Notes under the pieces: model-generated
Database searches by the model: none
What the model saw: only the letters and a program-made list of their open reading frames with translations
What the model was told of the DNA's origin: nothing
DNA from: Gemmatimonadota bacterium
Lineage (GTDB): Bacteria; Gemmatimonadota; Gemmatimonadetes; Longimicrobiales; Gaopeijiaceae
DNA length: 44,553 nt
Reading direction: 5' to 3'
Assembly: GCA_028873845.1 (NCBI GenBank)
Contig: JAPPNO010000095.1
Span: forward strand, 1-44,553
In this document: piece after piece, positions 25,431 to 35,000 of the stretch
How positions within the stretch are numbered: position 1 is the first letter of the stretch
Layout: every line of letters begins with the position of its first letter
Position numbers and translations under genes: made by a program

Positions 25431-25822
25431 TCGCCCTCGACACCAACGTCCTTGTTCGCTACCTGGTGCGCGACGACGAGCGGCAGGCGGAGTCCGCTCG
25501 CGCTTTGTTGGAATCGCTCACGACCGAACGTCCAGGCTATGCCTGCCGGGAGGTTGTCGTCGAGCTCGTCTGGGTCCTGGAACGGGCTTACGGGGTTTCG
25601 CGCGAGCGCATTGCGACGATCGTGCAGGAACTCGTGGCGACGCAGAGTTTGGTTGTCGAGGCCGGGGACGATGTGGCCCGAGCCGCACTTCGCTATCGGG
25701 CAGGCGGCCCGGGATTCTCGGATCTGATGGTTCTTGCCGCGGCGGAGCGGTCGGGAGCGCGGCCGCTCTATACCTTTGACCGGAAGGCGGCGCGACTGGA
25801 CGGTGTCGAATTGCTGCGATGA
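25427..25822 (+). CDS. PIN-domain toxin (VapC-like ribonuclease)
   Basis: A 131-residue PIN-domain protein. The four acidic residues expected for the Mg-dependent RNase site are visible: D5 in ALDTNVLVRYL, E46 in VVVELVWVLE, D99 in GFSDLMVLA and D118 in YTFDRKAARL. It should cleave RNA, often tRNA or rRNA, when released from the antitoxin. The ATG overlaps the antitoxin's stop. The intact acidic set suggests an active toxin. It is followed by a convergent gene six bases away. Confidence 0.9.
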   Translation: MIALDTNVLVRYLVRDDERQAESARALLESLTTERPGYACREVVVELVWVLERAYGVSRERIATIVQELVATQSLVVEAGDDVARAALRYRAGGPGFSDLMVLAAAERSGARPLYTFDRKAARLDGVELLR

Positions 25823-25828
25823 GTTGCC

Positions 25829-26935
25829 CTACACGAACCTCACCAGCGTCACATCCAGCGCCCGGGTTCGCCGCTCCGCCCCCTTCCACTGCACCAGAAT
25901 CGGGCTCTGGTACGTTCCCCAGCCGATTTCCCCGGCACCGTCGCCGCCCCGGTCCAGCACGGGGAGGCTGAAGGCGCGCTTCATGCGCAGGAAGTGCGAC
26001 ACCGGCAGCGCCACCGCGCGGTTCACCACCCGCTCGACCACCGAGTCGCGGAGCCGGATCCGGTCCAGCACCTGGTTGAGGACCTGGACCGCGTCGAACT
26101 GCGCGAAGTTGATGGCCTTGGTGGGGATCGACCTTGGGTCGCGCAGCGCGTGCCGCACTTCCTTCCCCGTCATGGCCATGAAGCGGAACGGGTTCCGGAG
26201 CGCGTTGCGCAGGTCGTAGTTCATCAGCAGCGGCTCGTATTCGTTGACCGTCAGGCCCGCGTCCTCTTCCTCGTCGGGAAGCGAGACGTCGAAGCGGCCG
26301 AACGAGACCTGGTGCTCCTCGGCCATCTGCTGCAGGACGCCGATGAACCCGAGGTCGGGGTCGCGGAGATTCTGGGCGTCGATCGGGTGGGGTGAGGACG
26401 GGACGGTGAGCCTCCGCCGCTCGACCTCCTCTTCGCCGTCGTAGGCGAGCACCGTCGTGCGCCGCTGCCGGGTTCCGCCCACGTGCACCCCGTCCAGCTC
26501 CACGAACCAGACCGGCTCGGCGCCGTCGAGCTCGTAGGAAGCCGAGTTGTGCAGGCCGGCGCCGATGAAGGTGAGGTGCGAGTCGGCGTTGAGCGGCTCG
26601 TTGGCGCGCTGCTCCTCGGAGAGCTCGGTCCGCAGCGGCATCGAGTCGTGCACGTAGTCCGCCCCGGGTGGGAAGAGTTCCTGGAAGAGCTGGAGATAGC
26701 CCTTGATGCCGCGGCCGTCGTGCTCCAGCAGTTCGGCCAGCCGCTGGTCCAGGAAGCCGGCGGTCGTGTGGTTGGAGATGTAGAACGACCGCGTGTAGCG
26801 GGTGAACTCGTCGCCGAATTCCTCGAGCAGCTTCCCGCGCACGTCGATCAGTTCGACGCGGGCGGCGGGCTTGATCCGGAGCGTCGCGTGGAACGGGCCC
26901 TTGGCGGCACGCGTGTGCCGGTCAATCAGAATCAA
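25829..26935 (-). CDS. YjbQ/UPF0047-like protein with long C-terminal extension
   Basis: A 368-residue protein with a TTG start and no clear ribosome binding site. The N-terminal 165 residues resemble YjbQ (UPF0047), a small enzyme linked to thiamine-phosphate synthase-like activity: FYISNHTTAGF (H56), ADYVHDSM (H96) and NADSHLTFIGAGL (H120) match its three conserved histidines, followed by VWFVELDG and RRTTVLAY. Normal YjbQ ends near 140 residues. Here about 200 further residues follow, finishing GWGTYQSPILVQWKG and RRTRALDVTL, which again resembles the YjbQ terminal strand. It may be a duplicated or elaborated YjbQ fold. The reaction is unknown. Confidence 0.7.
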   Translation of the reverse strand: MILIDRHTRAAKGPFHATLRIKPAARVELIDVRGKLLEEFGDEFTRYTRSFYISNHTTAGFLDQRLAELLEHDGRGIKGYLQLFQELFPPGADYVHDSMPLRTELSEEQRANEPLNADSHLTFIGAGLHNSASYELDGAEPVWFVELDGVHVGGTRQRRTTVLAYDGEEEVERRRLTVPSSPHPIDAQNLRDPDLGFIGVLQQMAEEHQVSFGRFDVSLPDEEEDAGLTVNEYEPLLMNYDLRNALRNPFRFMAMTGKEVRHALRDPRSIPTKAINFAQFDAVQVLNQVLDRIRLRDSVVERVVNRAVALPVSHFLRMKRAFSLPVLDRGGDGAGEIGWGTYQSPILVQWKGAERRTRALDVTLVRFV

Positions 26936-27070
26936 AGTGCCGCCTTTGTGGGGGTAGGGCCTTGCTGTCGCATTGGTGTATCAATGTGGGTGGTTGCGGC
27001 GGCGCCGCCAAGTAGGCTGCCCGAGTGTCGCCTGCCCGAGTGCCGGCGGACGATCACGGGGTCGCGGGGG

Positions 27071-28369
27071 TCAGTCCTCCAGGGCTCCGTACACCAGAGC
27101 CCGCAGCTTCGCGTGGTCGTCGACCGGCCGGAAGCTGCTCCGCTGGGTGAAGTAGACGACCACCAGGCGCTCGGCCGGATCGACCCAGAAGGTCGTGTGG
27201 TAGGCGCCGCCCCAGCCGTAGTCGCCGACGGAGCCCGGCTGGCCCGCCGCGCCCAGGTCCAGCCGGACCCGGAAGCCCAGGCCGAAACCGCTTGCGCCGC
27301 CCATGAGTTCGCCGACGTGGTTCGCGGTCATCAGCGCCACGCTCGCCGGCGACAGGATGCGCGCGCCGCCCAGCGCACCGCCGTTCAGCATCATCTGCAG
27401 GAAGCGGGCGTAGTCGCGGGCGGTGGAAAGCAGCCCGGCGCCGCCCGAGAAGCTCTGCCGGGGTCCGGTCACGTACTCGCCCTGCGTGTTCATCCCCGGT
27501 CCTTCCGGGGAGCGGACCAGCTCGCCCTCGGCGTTGTGGCCGTGGACGCTCGCCAGCCGGTCCTCCTTGCCGGGCGGCAGATAGAAGTGCGTGTCCCGCA
27601 TGTCCAGGGGTTCGAAGATCCGCGAGCGGAGGAAGTCGTCCAGCGTCCGGCCCGAGACCTCTTCGACCAGCGCGCCCAGGATGTCGGTGGCGTAGCCGTA
27701 GACGAAGCGTTCCCCGGGTTGCGCCTGGAACGGCAGCGCTCCCATGCGGTCCACGGTGGCGCGCACGGGCTCGTCTCGGTGGGCGAAGTACCACCCGGTG
27801 ATGCCGGCCTCCTCCCAGCGGTCGCCGCCGGGGCCCCACCCGTAGCCGATGCCGGCGGTATGGGTGAGAAGGTCGCGGATGGTGACGGGACGGTTGGCGG
27901 GGACCACATCGTAGCTGCCGTTCCCCTGCGGCACGGCCACCGTGGTGTTCGCGAAGGCGGGAAGGTACCGCGATACCGGGTCGCCGATCAGGAGCGCGCC
28001 CTCGTCCTGGAGCATCATCACGGCCACGCTCACGATCGCCTTGGTCTGGGACGCGATGCGGAAGATCGCGTCCACCGCGAGCGGCGTGCCCGCCTCGGCG
28101 TCGCTGTATCCGGCCGCGTGCTCGTAGGCGACCGCGCCGTCGCGCAGGACCATGACCACCGAGCCGGGGAGGCTGCCGTCGGCGACGTATTCTTCCATGG
28201 CCGCGCCCAGGCGCTCGAGACGCTCGGGGACGAAGCCGGCGTCGGCGGGGGGGACGCGGGGAAGTTCTCCGGCCGGGGGCGCGGCGCAGGCCAGGGCGGC
28301 GGTGAGGAGGAGGGCGGTCGCGATCGGTCCGGCGTGTGGGCGTGCCGAAGGTGTGACGATCCGTCTCAT
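27071..28369 (-). CDS. Serine hydrolase, class C beta-lactamase family, exported
   Basis: A 432-residue protein. ATG 28369 is chosen because it gives a signal-like N-terminus (ATALLLTAALACAAP), perhaps a lipoprotein although the lipobox A-L-A-C is atypical; no Shine-Dalgarno is seen. The nucleophile motif is S107-Q-T-K110 in RIASQTKAIV. A tyrosine region follows near FVYGYATDILG, where the usual Y-x-N is Y-G-Y, and the C-terminal GWGGAYHTTFWVDP corresponds to the family's G-W-G-G ... W-x-D-P. Proteins of this group include esterases, D-aminopeptidases and transesterases, and true beta-lactam hydrolysis is less likely. The gene is divergent from the DinB gene across 96 bp. Confidence 0.85.
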   Translation of the reverse strand: MRRIVTPSARPHAGPIATALLLTAALACAAPPAGELPRVPPADAGFVPERLERLGAAMEEYVADGSLPGSVVMVLRDGAVAYEHAAGYSDAEAGTPLAVDAIFRIASQTKAIVSVAVMMLQDEGALLIGDPVSRYLPAFANTTVAVPQGNGSYDVVPANRPVTIRDLLTHTAGIGYGWGPGGDRWEEAGITGWYFAHRDEPVRATVDRMGALPFQAQPGERFVYGYATDILGALVEEVSGRTLDDFLRSRIFEPLDMRDTHFYLPPGKEDRLASVHGHNAEGELVRSPEGPGMNTQGEYVTGPRQSFSGGAGLLSTARDYARFLQMMLNGGALGGARILSPASVALMTANHVGELMGGASGFGLGFRVRLDLGAAGQPGSVGDYGWGGAYHTTFWVDPAERLVVVYFTQRSSFRPVDDHAKLRALVYGALED

Positions 28370-28465
28370 GGGAGGGGTCCGGGGTTGGAGAAGTGTGCGG
28401 GGCCAAGCTAGACTTCGCCGCCCGGTATCACAACGAACCACCCCGCAACCGCCAGGGAAAACGCC

Positions 28466-28936
28466 ATGTCGCAGGCAGCCGCTCTCGTCACCCAGCTGGA
28501 AACGTCCCACAAGTACATCCGGAGCACGATCTCCATCTTCGAGGAAGAGGACGCGGGGTTCGCACCCCAGCCCGACCTCTACACCGTCGCCGGCCACATC
28601 GCCCACGCGGCGGACTCGGTGGAGTGGTTCGTGGAAGGTGCCTTCGGGAAGGGGTGGAACATGGACTTCGAGGGCCTGATCGCGGCGGCGCGCGCGGTTG
28701 AGACGCTTGAGGAGGCCGTCGCATGGCTCGACCGCGCATTCGAGACGGCCATCGCGGCCTTCAGGAAGGCCTCCGACGAGGATCTGGGCGCGAAGATCCC
28801 GGACGAGCGCATCATGGGGGGTGCGCCCCGTTCAGCCATTGTCGGGCCCATCGTGGACCACACGGCGCACCACCGGGGGGCGCTCACCGTATACGCGCGG
28901 CTGCTGGGGAAGGTGCCGAAGATGATCTATAGTTGA
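28466..28936 (+). CDS. DinB-family (four-helix bundle) protein
   Basis: A 156-residue protein with a DinB/YfiT-like four-helix fold. The metal-binding histidines are in the expected places: H44/H47 in GHIAHAADSVEW and H132/H135/H136 in DHTAHHRGALTVYARLLG. This superfamily includes bacillithiol/mycothiol-dependent transferases and many unassigned proteins. AGGGAA precedes the ATG. No thiol-synthesis gene is nearby, so a thiol transferase role is not shown. It converges on the YjiH gene with a strong inverted repeat between them. Confidence 0.85.
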   Translation: MSQAAALVTQLETSHKYIRSTISIFEEEDAGFAPQPDLYTVAGHIAHAADSVEWFVEGAFGKGWNMDFEGLIAAARAVETLEEAVAWLDRAFETAIAAFRKASDEDLGAKIPDERIMGGAPRSAIVGPIVDHTAHHRGALTVYARLLGKVPKMIYS

Positions 28937-28946
28937 ACTTCGAGGA

Positions 28947-28973
28947 AATCTGGCCAGATTTTCTGGCCAGATT
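28947..28973. terminator. Perfect 12-bp inverted repeat between convergent genes
   Basis: AATCTGGCCAGA (28947-28958) and TCTGGCCAGATT (28962-28973) are perfect complements separated by TTT. The last base lies in the stop codon of the YjiH gene, and the first arm begins ten bases after the DinB stop. Position and symmetry suggest a bidirectional terminator. The minus-strand side has TTTCC after the stem; the plus side has no T-run. Confidence 0.6.
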
Positions 28974-30373
28974 CAGATGAACAGGTGGGCGATCAGCGCG
29001 CAGACCGGGACCGTGATCACCGTCCGCAGCACGAAGACGACGAACAGGTCCAGGAGGCTGACCGGCAGCTTCGATTTGAGCAGGTAGGCCCCCACCTCCG
29101 ACATGTAGACCAGCTGGGTCACCGATGCGCAGGCGATCACGAAACGGGTGACCTCGCTCTCGATCGACTGTCCCAGAATGACCGGCAGGAACTGGTCCGC
29201 GAAGCCCACCAGGAGCGCGGGAGCGGCGGCGGCCGCATCGGGAAGTCGCAACAGTTCGGCGAAGGGCACCAGCGGGTAGGACAGCCAGGTGAAGACGGGG
29301 GTATGGTTGGCGACCGCCAGGGAGAAGGTCCCGATCACCATGACCAGCGGCAGCAGGCCGAACCAGATGTCGCAGGTGGTGCGGACGCCTTGGCGGGCTA
29401 GGGCGCGGAGTCCGGGCGCCTGCGCCGCCCGCTCCGTGGCCAGTGCCAGGCCCCGCGGGAGCAGGCCGGGTCTTGGCCGCGCAGGTCCCCCCGATGTGGA
29501 GGCCGCGGATTCGCCGGCCCGGTTCGGCCCGTGCGAGAGTGGGGTGCGGCCCGGAACGGGTGCCGGTTCCGTTGTGGAACCCGTGGACGCGAAACGGTCC
29601 CCCTTTCGCGACAGCGGCGGGATCCTCGGCATGATCACCGCCGCTGCCACGCCGCTCGCGATCACCGCTCCGTAGAGCGTGGGGAAGTGCTCGCCCACCC
29701 CGGCGAAATCGGCCACCACCTTGGCGAACGCGACCGACACGACCGAGAAGTTGAGGGCGATGACCAGCGCCTCCCGCTGGGTGTAGTGGCCACGCTCGTA
29801 CTGCTGCGTTGTGATCACCAGCCCCACGATCGACGAGCCGAACCAGGAGGCGGCGCCGTCCACCGCGGCCCGGCCCGGGAGCCGGAAGAGTGGCCGGAAG
29901 ACCCGCCGCGCGATCGTGCCGATGAACTCCATGAGCCCGAAATCGGTCAGGAGCGGCAGCAGGAAGGACGCGAAGACGAAGACGACCACGATGATGGTCA
30001 TGAGGTCGTTCAGGATGACCCCGCCGGTGTCCGCCGAAGTGATCCACGCCGGTCCGGCCCCGAAGAGGACCATGCTCGCGACGGCCGCGGCCACGAGCCG
30101 CACCGCGACCGTGGCCCACGATGCGGCGAAGACCGCGCCGACGCTGTCCGTCCTGCGCGACCATGAGGGCCGGGCCAGTACGGCGAAGGCCGACACCGCC
30201 GCCGAGATGCACACAAGCCGCACCACGTTGGTGGGCAGCGAGTCGCCCATCGCCGCCCGGGTCCAGTCGGTCAGGATCCCCAGGCCGATGTTGACGCCCC
30301 CGGCGGTGGGGTAGGGGACGAGGAACAGCCCGACGCCGAGCAGCGACGGGAGGATGAAACGGAGGCGGCGCAT
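28973..30373 (-). CDS. YjiH-type membrane protein (nucleoside-recognition Gate domain)
   Basis: A 466-residue polytopic membrane protein. ATG 30373 (MRRLRFILPS) is chosen since the first hydrophobic helix follows directly; an upstream ATG adds 67 non-membrane-like residues. Hydrophobic segments recur throughout, with Gate-domain-like stretches around 125-245 (NDLMTIIVVVFVFASFLLP, FGSSIVGLVITTQQYERGHY) and 330-466 (TRFVIACASVTQLVYMSE). Residues about 250-325 form a Pro/Ser/Gly/Arg-rich hydrophilic loop, probably an insertion. YjiH homologues are presumed transporters of unknown substrate. Confidence 0.75.
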   Translation of the reverse strand: MRRLRFILPSLLGVGLFLVPYPTAGGVNIGLGILTDWTRAAMGDSLPTNVVRLVCISAAVSAFAVLARPSWSRRTDSVGAVFAASWATVAVRLVAAAVASMVLFGAGPAWITSADTGGVILNDLMTIIVVVFVFASFLLPLLTDFGLMEFIGTIARRVFRPLFRLPGRAAVDGAASWFGSSIVGLVITTQQYERGHYTQREALVIALNFSVVSVAFAKVVADFAGVGEHFPTLYGAVIASGVAAAVIMPRIPPLSRKGDRFASTGSTTEPAPVPGRTPLSHGPNRAGESAASTSGGPARPRPGLLPRGLALATERAAQAPGLRALARQGVRTTCDIWFGLLPLVMVIGTFSLAVANHTPVFTWLSYPLVPFAELLRLPDAAAAAPALLVGFADQFLPVILGQSIESEVTRFVIACASVTQLVYMSEVGAYLLKSKLPVSLLDLFVVFVLRTVITVPVCALIAHLFI

Positions 30374-30510
30374 GGGATGGGAAGCTAGGATGGGCGGGTT
30401 GGGTTTGCACGAAGTCAGGTGCGGCCGTCCTGGTTTCGGTGACGTTTGCGCGGGGGCGTGCCCGAGGGTGGGCGCGCAGACCGAGCGGAAGCTCGTGGCA
30501 CCGGCAGGTG

Positions 30511-30538
30511 CAGTCCCATTCCGACATGCTCGCGTCCC
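30511..30538 (-). repeat. Inverted copy of the CATG-centred repeat
   Basis: On the minus strand this reads gggacgcgagcatgtcgg then aatgggactg. It matches the unit start found on the plus strand at 30797 (gggacgctcatgcccgga, then tgggactg). It therefore lies in opposite orientation, about 260 bp from the tandem array. Together the two could bound a small mobile or palindromic element, but no target duplication is visible. Confidence 0.5.
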
Positions 30539-30570
30539 GGGTTTTGCCGCGGCGGCGGGCGGGCGGGTGA

Positions 30571-30807
30571 TCACGCGGTCGCCTCCAGCGCCTCGAGCTC
30601 CAGCGGCAGCGGGACCGCGGAGTCAACGAAGCGTGGGGCGCCGTTGGAGAGGCGGTCGGGGGGTGGGGTCGGGGGCTCCGGCAGTTTCCGGATGACCTCC
30701 GGCAACGGGGACGACCCCCCGAGCACCTGACCCTCGCGCGCGAGTGCACGAATCCAAAACCGTACATAGTCAGATCGGCCTGTGATCGGACGATTTGGGA
30801 CGCTCAT
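30571..30807 (-). CDS. Possible small protein (78 residues), uncertain
   Basis: An open frame on the minus strand starts with ATG inside the first unit of the 40-bp repeat. It reads SDYVRFWIRALAREGQVLGG early and DSAVPLPLELEALEATA at the end, with a proline-rich middle. The amphipathic, acidic end looks protein-like and slightly like a small antitoxin tail, but no family is recognised. No ribosome binding site is apparent, so it may be a gene fragment or chance. Confidence 0.25.
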   Translation of the reverse strand: MSVPNRPITGRSDYVRFWIRALAREGQVLGGSSPLPEVIRKLPEPPTPPPDRLSNGAPRFVDSAVPLPLELEALEATA

Positions 30808-31010
30808 GCCCGGATGGGACTGCGAACCAGCGATTTGGGACACCCATGCTGGAATGGGCTCGGGGATCCGCCAATCGGGACACGCATACCCGCAAGGGCA
30901 CTGCCGCCAGCCGGCGATTGCGGAACCGCGATGCCGAAGGACCGGACCCGGACCGTCCGCCCCCCGCCGCGGCAAATCAAGGGACACCGGCATGTTCGAA
31001 TGGGACACAT
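30791..31010 (+). repeat. Degenerate 40-bp-period tandem repeat
   Basis: Units begin exactly 40 bp apart at 30791, 30831 and 30871 (cgatttgggacgctcatgcc, cgatttgggacacccatgct, ccaatcgggacacgcatacc), with a weaker fourth near 30911. A further copy is at about 30981 (gggacaccggcatgttcgaa, then tgggacac). The core is roughly GGGACaCnCATGCnnGnAtGGGAC. A 40-bp period is not a multiple of three, so it is not protein-coding. The whole 30374-31240 gap otherwise contains no supported gene. Confidence 0.65.
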
Positions 31011-31240
31011 GCTCGACTGGAACCCCGCGCCGGCGAACCTGCGCTTGACCCTGGCGGGCTTCGGGGTGCTTCGGTTGTCGACTTCCCGCTCTCCCGCCAG
31101 CCTCGCCAGCCATCGCCAATCGTGCGAGATTCCCCGCGGGCCCGGATGACCCTGTGGCAATGCGGCGGGGTCTTCCACGGGCCAGGTGGAGATGGGTGGG
31201 ATCGGGAAGCCTTTGACCGCAGCCACGGAGCCGGAACGGG

Positions 31241-32041
31241 TTGATCTCTCTCGCGGGAAGGACGGCCATCGTATCCGGCGCGGCGAGGGGGATCGGCGCC
31301 GCCTGCGCCCGCGCCTTCGCCGAGCACGGTGCGAACGTGGTACTGGGGGACGTACTCGAGGAGGCGTGCGCGGAGACCGCCGGAAGCATCGCGGCCGACA
31401 CCGGTGCGGCCACCGTGGCCGTGCGCGCCGACGTGAGCGACCCGGAGGACTGCGCATCCCTGCTCGCCGCCTGCACCGGCCGCTTCGGCGGCTGCGACAT
31501 CCTCCTCAACAACGCCGGGATCATCGTCTCGGGCTCGATCCTGGACGCTGCCGTCGAGGACTTCGACCGCGTGCTGGCGATCAACCTGCGCGGTTCGTTC
31601 CTGCTGGGCCGGCTCGTGGCGCGGCACATGGTCGAGCACGGGACGAAGGGGAGCATCATCAACATGTCGTCCACCAACGCCGTGGTGACGATCCCCGAAC
31701 AGCTCGCGTACGCGGCCTCGAAGGGCGGTGTCGCACAGATGACCAGGGCGATGGCGATGGCGCTCGCGCCGCACGACATCCGGGTCAACGCGATCGGCCC
31801 CGGGACGATCCTTACCGACATGCTCGAGGTGGTCATCGCCAACGAGGAGGCACGCCGCACGATCCTGTCGCGCACCCCGATGGGACGGATCGGCGACCCG
31901 TCCGAGGTGGCGAGCGTGGCCGTCTTCCTGGCCTCGGACTACGCGTCGTACATCACCGGCGACACGATCTATCCGGACGGAGGGCGGCTGTCGCTCAACT
32001 ATACCGTGCCGCTGCGCGAGGATGGCCCGGAGAGCCATTGA
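31241..32041 (+). CDS. SDR-family dehydrogenase
   Basis: A 266-residue short-chain dehydrogenase with a TTG start at 31241, preceded by a weak ribosome binding site. The cofactor motif is SGAARGIG (12-19) with an acidic GD at 36-37 that favours NAD(H). NNAG is at 90-93, and the catalytic set is S143/S144, Y157 and K161 in LAYAASKGG. The end GDTIYPDGGR is the standard SDR C-terminal segment. It overlaps the next gene by 20 bp, so it is translationally linked to the hydantoinase/oxoprolinase and may oxidise or reduce a product or substrate of the same ring-opening pathway. Confidence 0.9.
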   Translation: MISLAGRTAIVSGAARGIGAACARAFAEHGANVVLGDVLEEACAETAGSIAADTGAATVAVRADVSDPEDCASLLAACTGRFGGCDILLNNAGIIVSGSILDAAVEDFDRVLAINLRGSFLLGRLVARHMVEHGTKGSIINMSSTNAVVTIPEQLAYAASKGGVAQMTRAMAMALAPHDIRVNAIGPGTILTDMLEVVIANEEARRTILSRTPMGRIGDPSEVASVAVFLASDYASYITGDTIYPDGGRLSLNYTVPLREDGPESH

Positions 32042-35000
32042 CGTGCCCGCCCGCCTCGCCATCGACATCGGCGGCACGTTCACCGATGTGGCGCTCGAAG
32101 TGGGCGGCCGCCTCGTCACCACGAAGGTCCTCACCACCCACGCCGCGCCCGAACATGGCGTCCTGGATGGCGTCGCCAAGGTGCTCGGCATGGCGTCGGT
32201 CGCGCCCCCGGCGGTGCGCCTCGTCATCCACGGCACCACCCTCGCCACGAATGCGATCATCGAGCGCAAGGGTGCCCGCACCGCGCTGATCGTCACCGAG
32301 GGGCACCGCGACGCCCTCGAAATGGCCCATGAGAACCGGTTCGAGCAGTACGACATCAGCGTCGACCGCCCCCCGCCCCTCGTCCCCCGCCGCCTCCGCC
32401 TCCCCGTGCGGGAGCGCGTCGACCGCCGCGGCCGCGTCCTCATCCCCCTCGACGAGGACACCGTCCACGCGCTGCTCCCCGTCCTCGACGAACACGGCGT
32501 CGAATCCGTCGCGGTCGGGCTCATCCACGGCTACGCGAACCCATCCCACGAACGCCGCATCGGCGACATCCTGGCCACCGAGCGACCCGGCCTCGCCGTC
32601 ACCCTGGCCTCCGATGTCTGTCCCGAGGTGCGCGAGTACGAACGCCTCTCCACGGCCTGCGCCAACGCATACGTCCAGCCCCTCATGGCCCGCTACCTGA
32701 AGGGGCTTGCCACCTCGCTGCGGGACCGCGGCCTCGCATGCCCCTTCCTCCTCATGACGTCCGGCGGCGGCCTCACCACCCTCGACACCGCCGTCACCGC
32801 CCCGATCCGACTCGTGGAATCCGGTCCGGCCGGGGGTGCGATCCTCGCCAGCCACCTTGCCCGCAAACTCGACCTGGGCGACGTGCTCTCCTTCGACATG
32901 GGCGGCACCACCGCCAAGCTCTGCGTGATCGACGGCGGCGAGCCGCTCCACTCGCGCACCTTCGACGTGGCGCGCAGCTACCGCTTCAAGCAGGGCAGCG
33001 GCCTTCCCGTTCGGATCCCGGTCATCGAGATGGTCGAGATCGGGGCTGGGGGCGGTTCAATAGCGGGAGTGGACGACATGGACCGCATCCATGTGGGGCC
33101 CGAGAGCGCGGGGTCGGAGCCCGGTCCGGCGGCGTACGGCCAGGGCGGCGGGGAGCCCACCGTGACCGACGCGGACGTGGTGCTGGGCCGGATCGACCCG
33201 GAACTGTTCGCCGGAGGGGCGATCGGACTGGACCGGGGGCGGGCGGAGGCCGCGGTCGAGGGCCGGGTGGGGTCGAAGCTGGGTCTCGACGCGCGCGTGG
33301 CCGCGCTGGGGGTGAGCGAGATGGTGGACGAGAACATGTCCAACGCCGCGCGCACCCATGCCATCGAGTGGGGGAAGGGACTGGGGGGACGCACCGTGAT
33401 TGCCTTCGGCGGATCGGCGCCGATCCACGCGGCCCGGTTGGCGGACAAGCTGGAGCTGGACCGCTTCCTCGTGCCGGGCGATGCGGGGGTTGGGTCGGCG
33501 GTGGGGTTCCTGCTCGCGCCGATCTCGTACGAGGTCGTGCGGAGCCGCTACATGCGGTTGTCGCGCTTCGATCCGGGGCTGGTGCGTGAGGTGCTGGCCG
33601 GGATGCGGGCGGAGGCGGCGGCGGTGGTGGGGGAGGGTGCTCCGGGGGTGGAGACCACCGAGCGCACCCACGCCTTCATGCGCTACGTGGGACAGGGGCA
33701 CGAGATCGGGGTCGGGCTGCCGCGTGAGGTGGTGGGGGGTGGGGAGGGGCCGGAAGTGGTTGCCGCCCTCAAGGCGGCCTTCGATCGCGCCTATGAAACG
33801 GTGTACGGGCGCACAATCCCCGGTCTGGACGTGGAGGTGCTCAGCTGGACATTGGCGGTATCGGCCCCGGCGCGGGGCGCGCGCGGTGTGGCCGGGTCTG
33901 CGTCCGAGGTCGCAGCCGGCGCAGTCGTCGAGCCCTGGGAACACCGGGAATCCCCGGTTGGCGACCCAGCGGCGCCCCAGGCGCAGCGTCCCCCTTCAAA
34001 CGCCTGGACCGAGCTCTTCGAAGGGACCGACAAGGGACTCGTGCGCGCACCGATCCACCACCGGCGCGACCTCCTGGTCGGCGACCGGGTCACCGGCCCC
34101 GCCCTGATCGCCGAGGAACAGACCACCACCGTCCTCCCCGACGGCTGGCACGCCGGAGTCCTCCCGGGTGGCCATCTGCTCGCCGAACGCGACACCCGCC
34201 CATCGGCCCGCACAGCCGCCTCCGCGCTGCAGGACCAGATCATGTGGAGCCGGCTGCTCTCGGTCGTCGAGGAGCAGGCCCGCACCCTGGTGCGCACCGC
34301 CTTCTCCACCCCCGTGCGCGAGGCGGGCGACCTCTCCGCGGGCGTCTTCGACCTCTCCGGCCGCATGCTGGCGCAGGCCGTCACGGGAACACCCGGGCAC
34401 GTCAATGCCATGGCTGCATCGGTCGGCTTCTTCCTCCGCGACCACCCCATCGAGACCCTGGCCGAGGGCGACGTCCTCGTCACCAACGACCCCTGGGAGG
34501 GCACCGGCCACCTCAACGACTTCACCGTCGTCACCCCCACCTTCCTCGACGGCCGTCCCGTCGCGCTCTTCGCCGCCACCAGCCACATCGCGGACGTGGG
34601 CGGGCGCGGTTTCGGCGCCGACGCGAACCAGGTCTTCGAGGAGGGCATCCGCATCCCCATCGGCCACCTCATCCGCGCCGGCCGCGTGGACGAGACGCTC
34701 ATGCGCATGGTGCGCGCCAACGTGCGCGAGCCCGACGTGGCACAGGGCGACCTCTATTCGCTGGCGGCGTGCAACAGCGCCGGCGGCGAGCGCCTCGTCG
34801 CCATGATGAAGGAGTTCGGGCTGGAGTCACTCGACGGACTGGCCGAGATGATCCTCACGGCGTCGCGCCGGGCCATGCTCGACCGCATCCGTGCCCTCAA
34901 GCCCGGCACCTACCGCCACAGCATGACGATCGACGGCTACGACCAGGACCTGGAGCTGGTGTGCGTGCTCACCGTGTCGCGCGAGGGCATCCACATCGAC

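Noticed and set aside
26993-27040. Short repeats (ctgcccgagtg twice; palindrome ggcggcgccgcc) between the YjbQ-like and hydrolase genes
   Set aside because: They are short and expected by chance in such GC-rich DNA.
30791-31010. CRISPR array
   Set aside because: The units are degenerate throughout their 40 bp, there are no unique spacers between exact repeats, and no cas gene is present.
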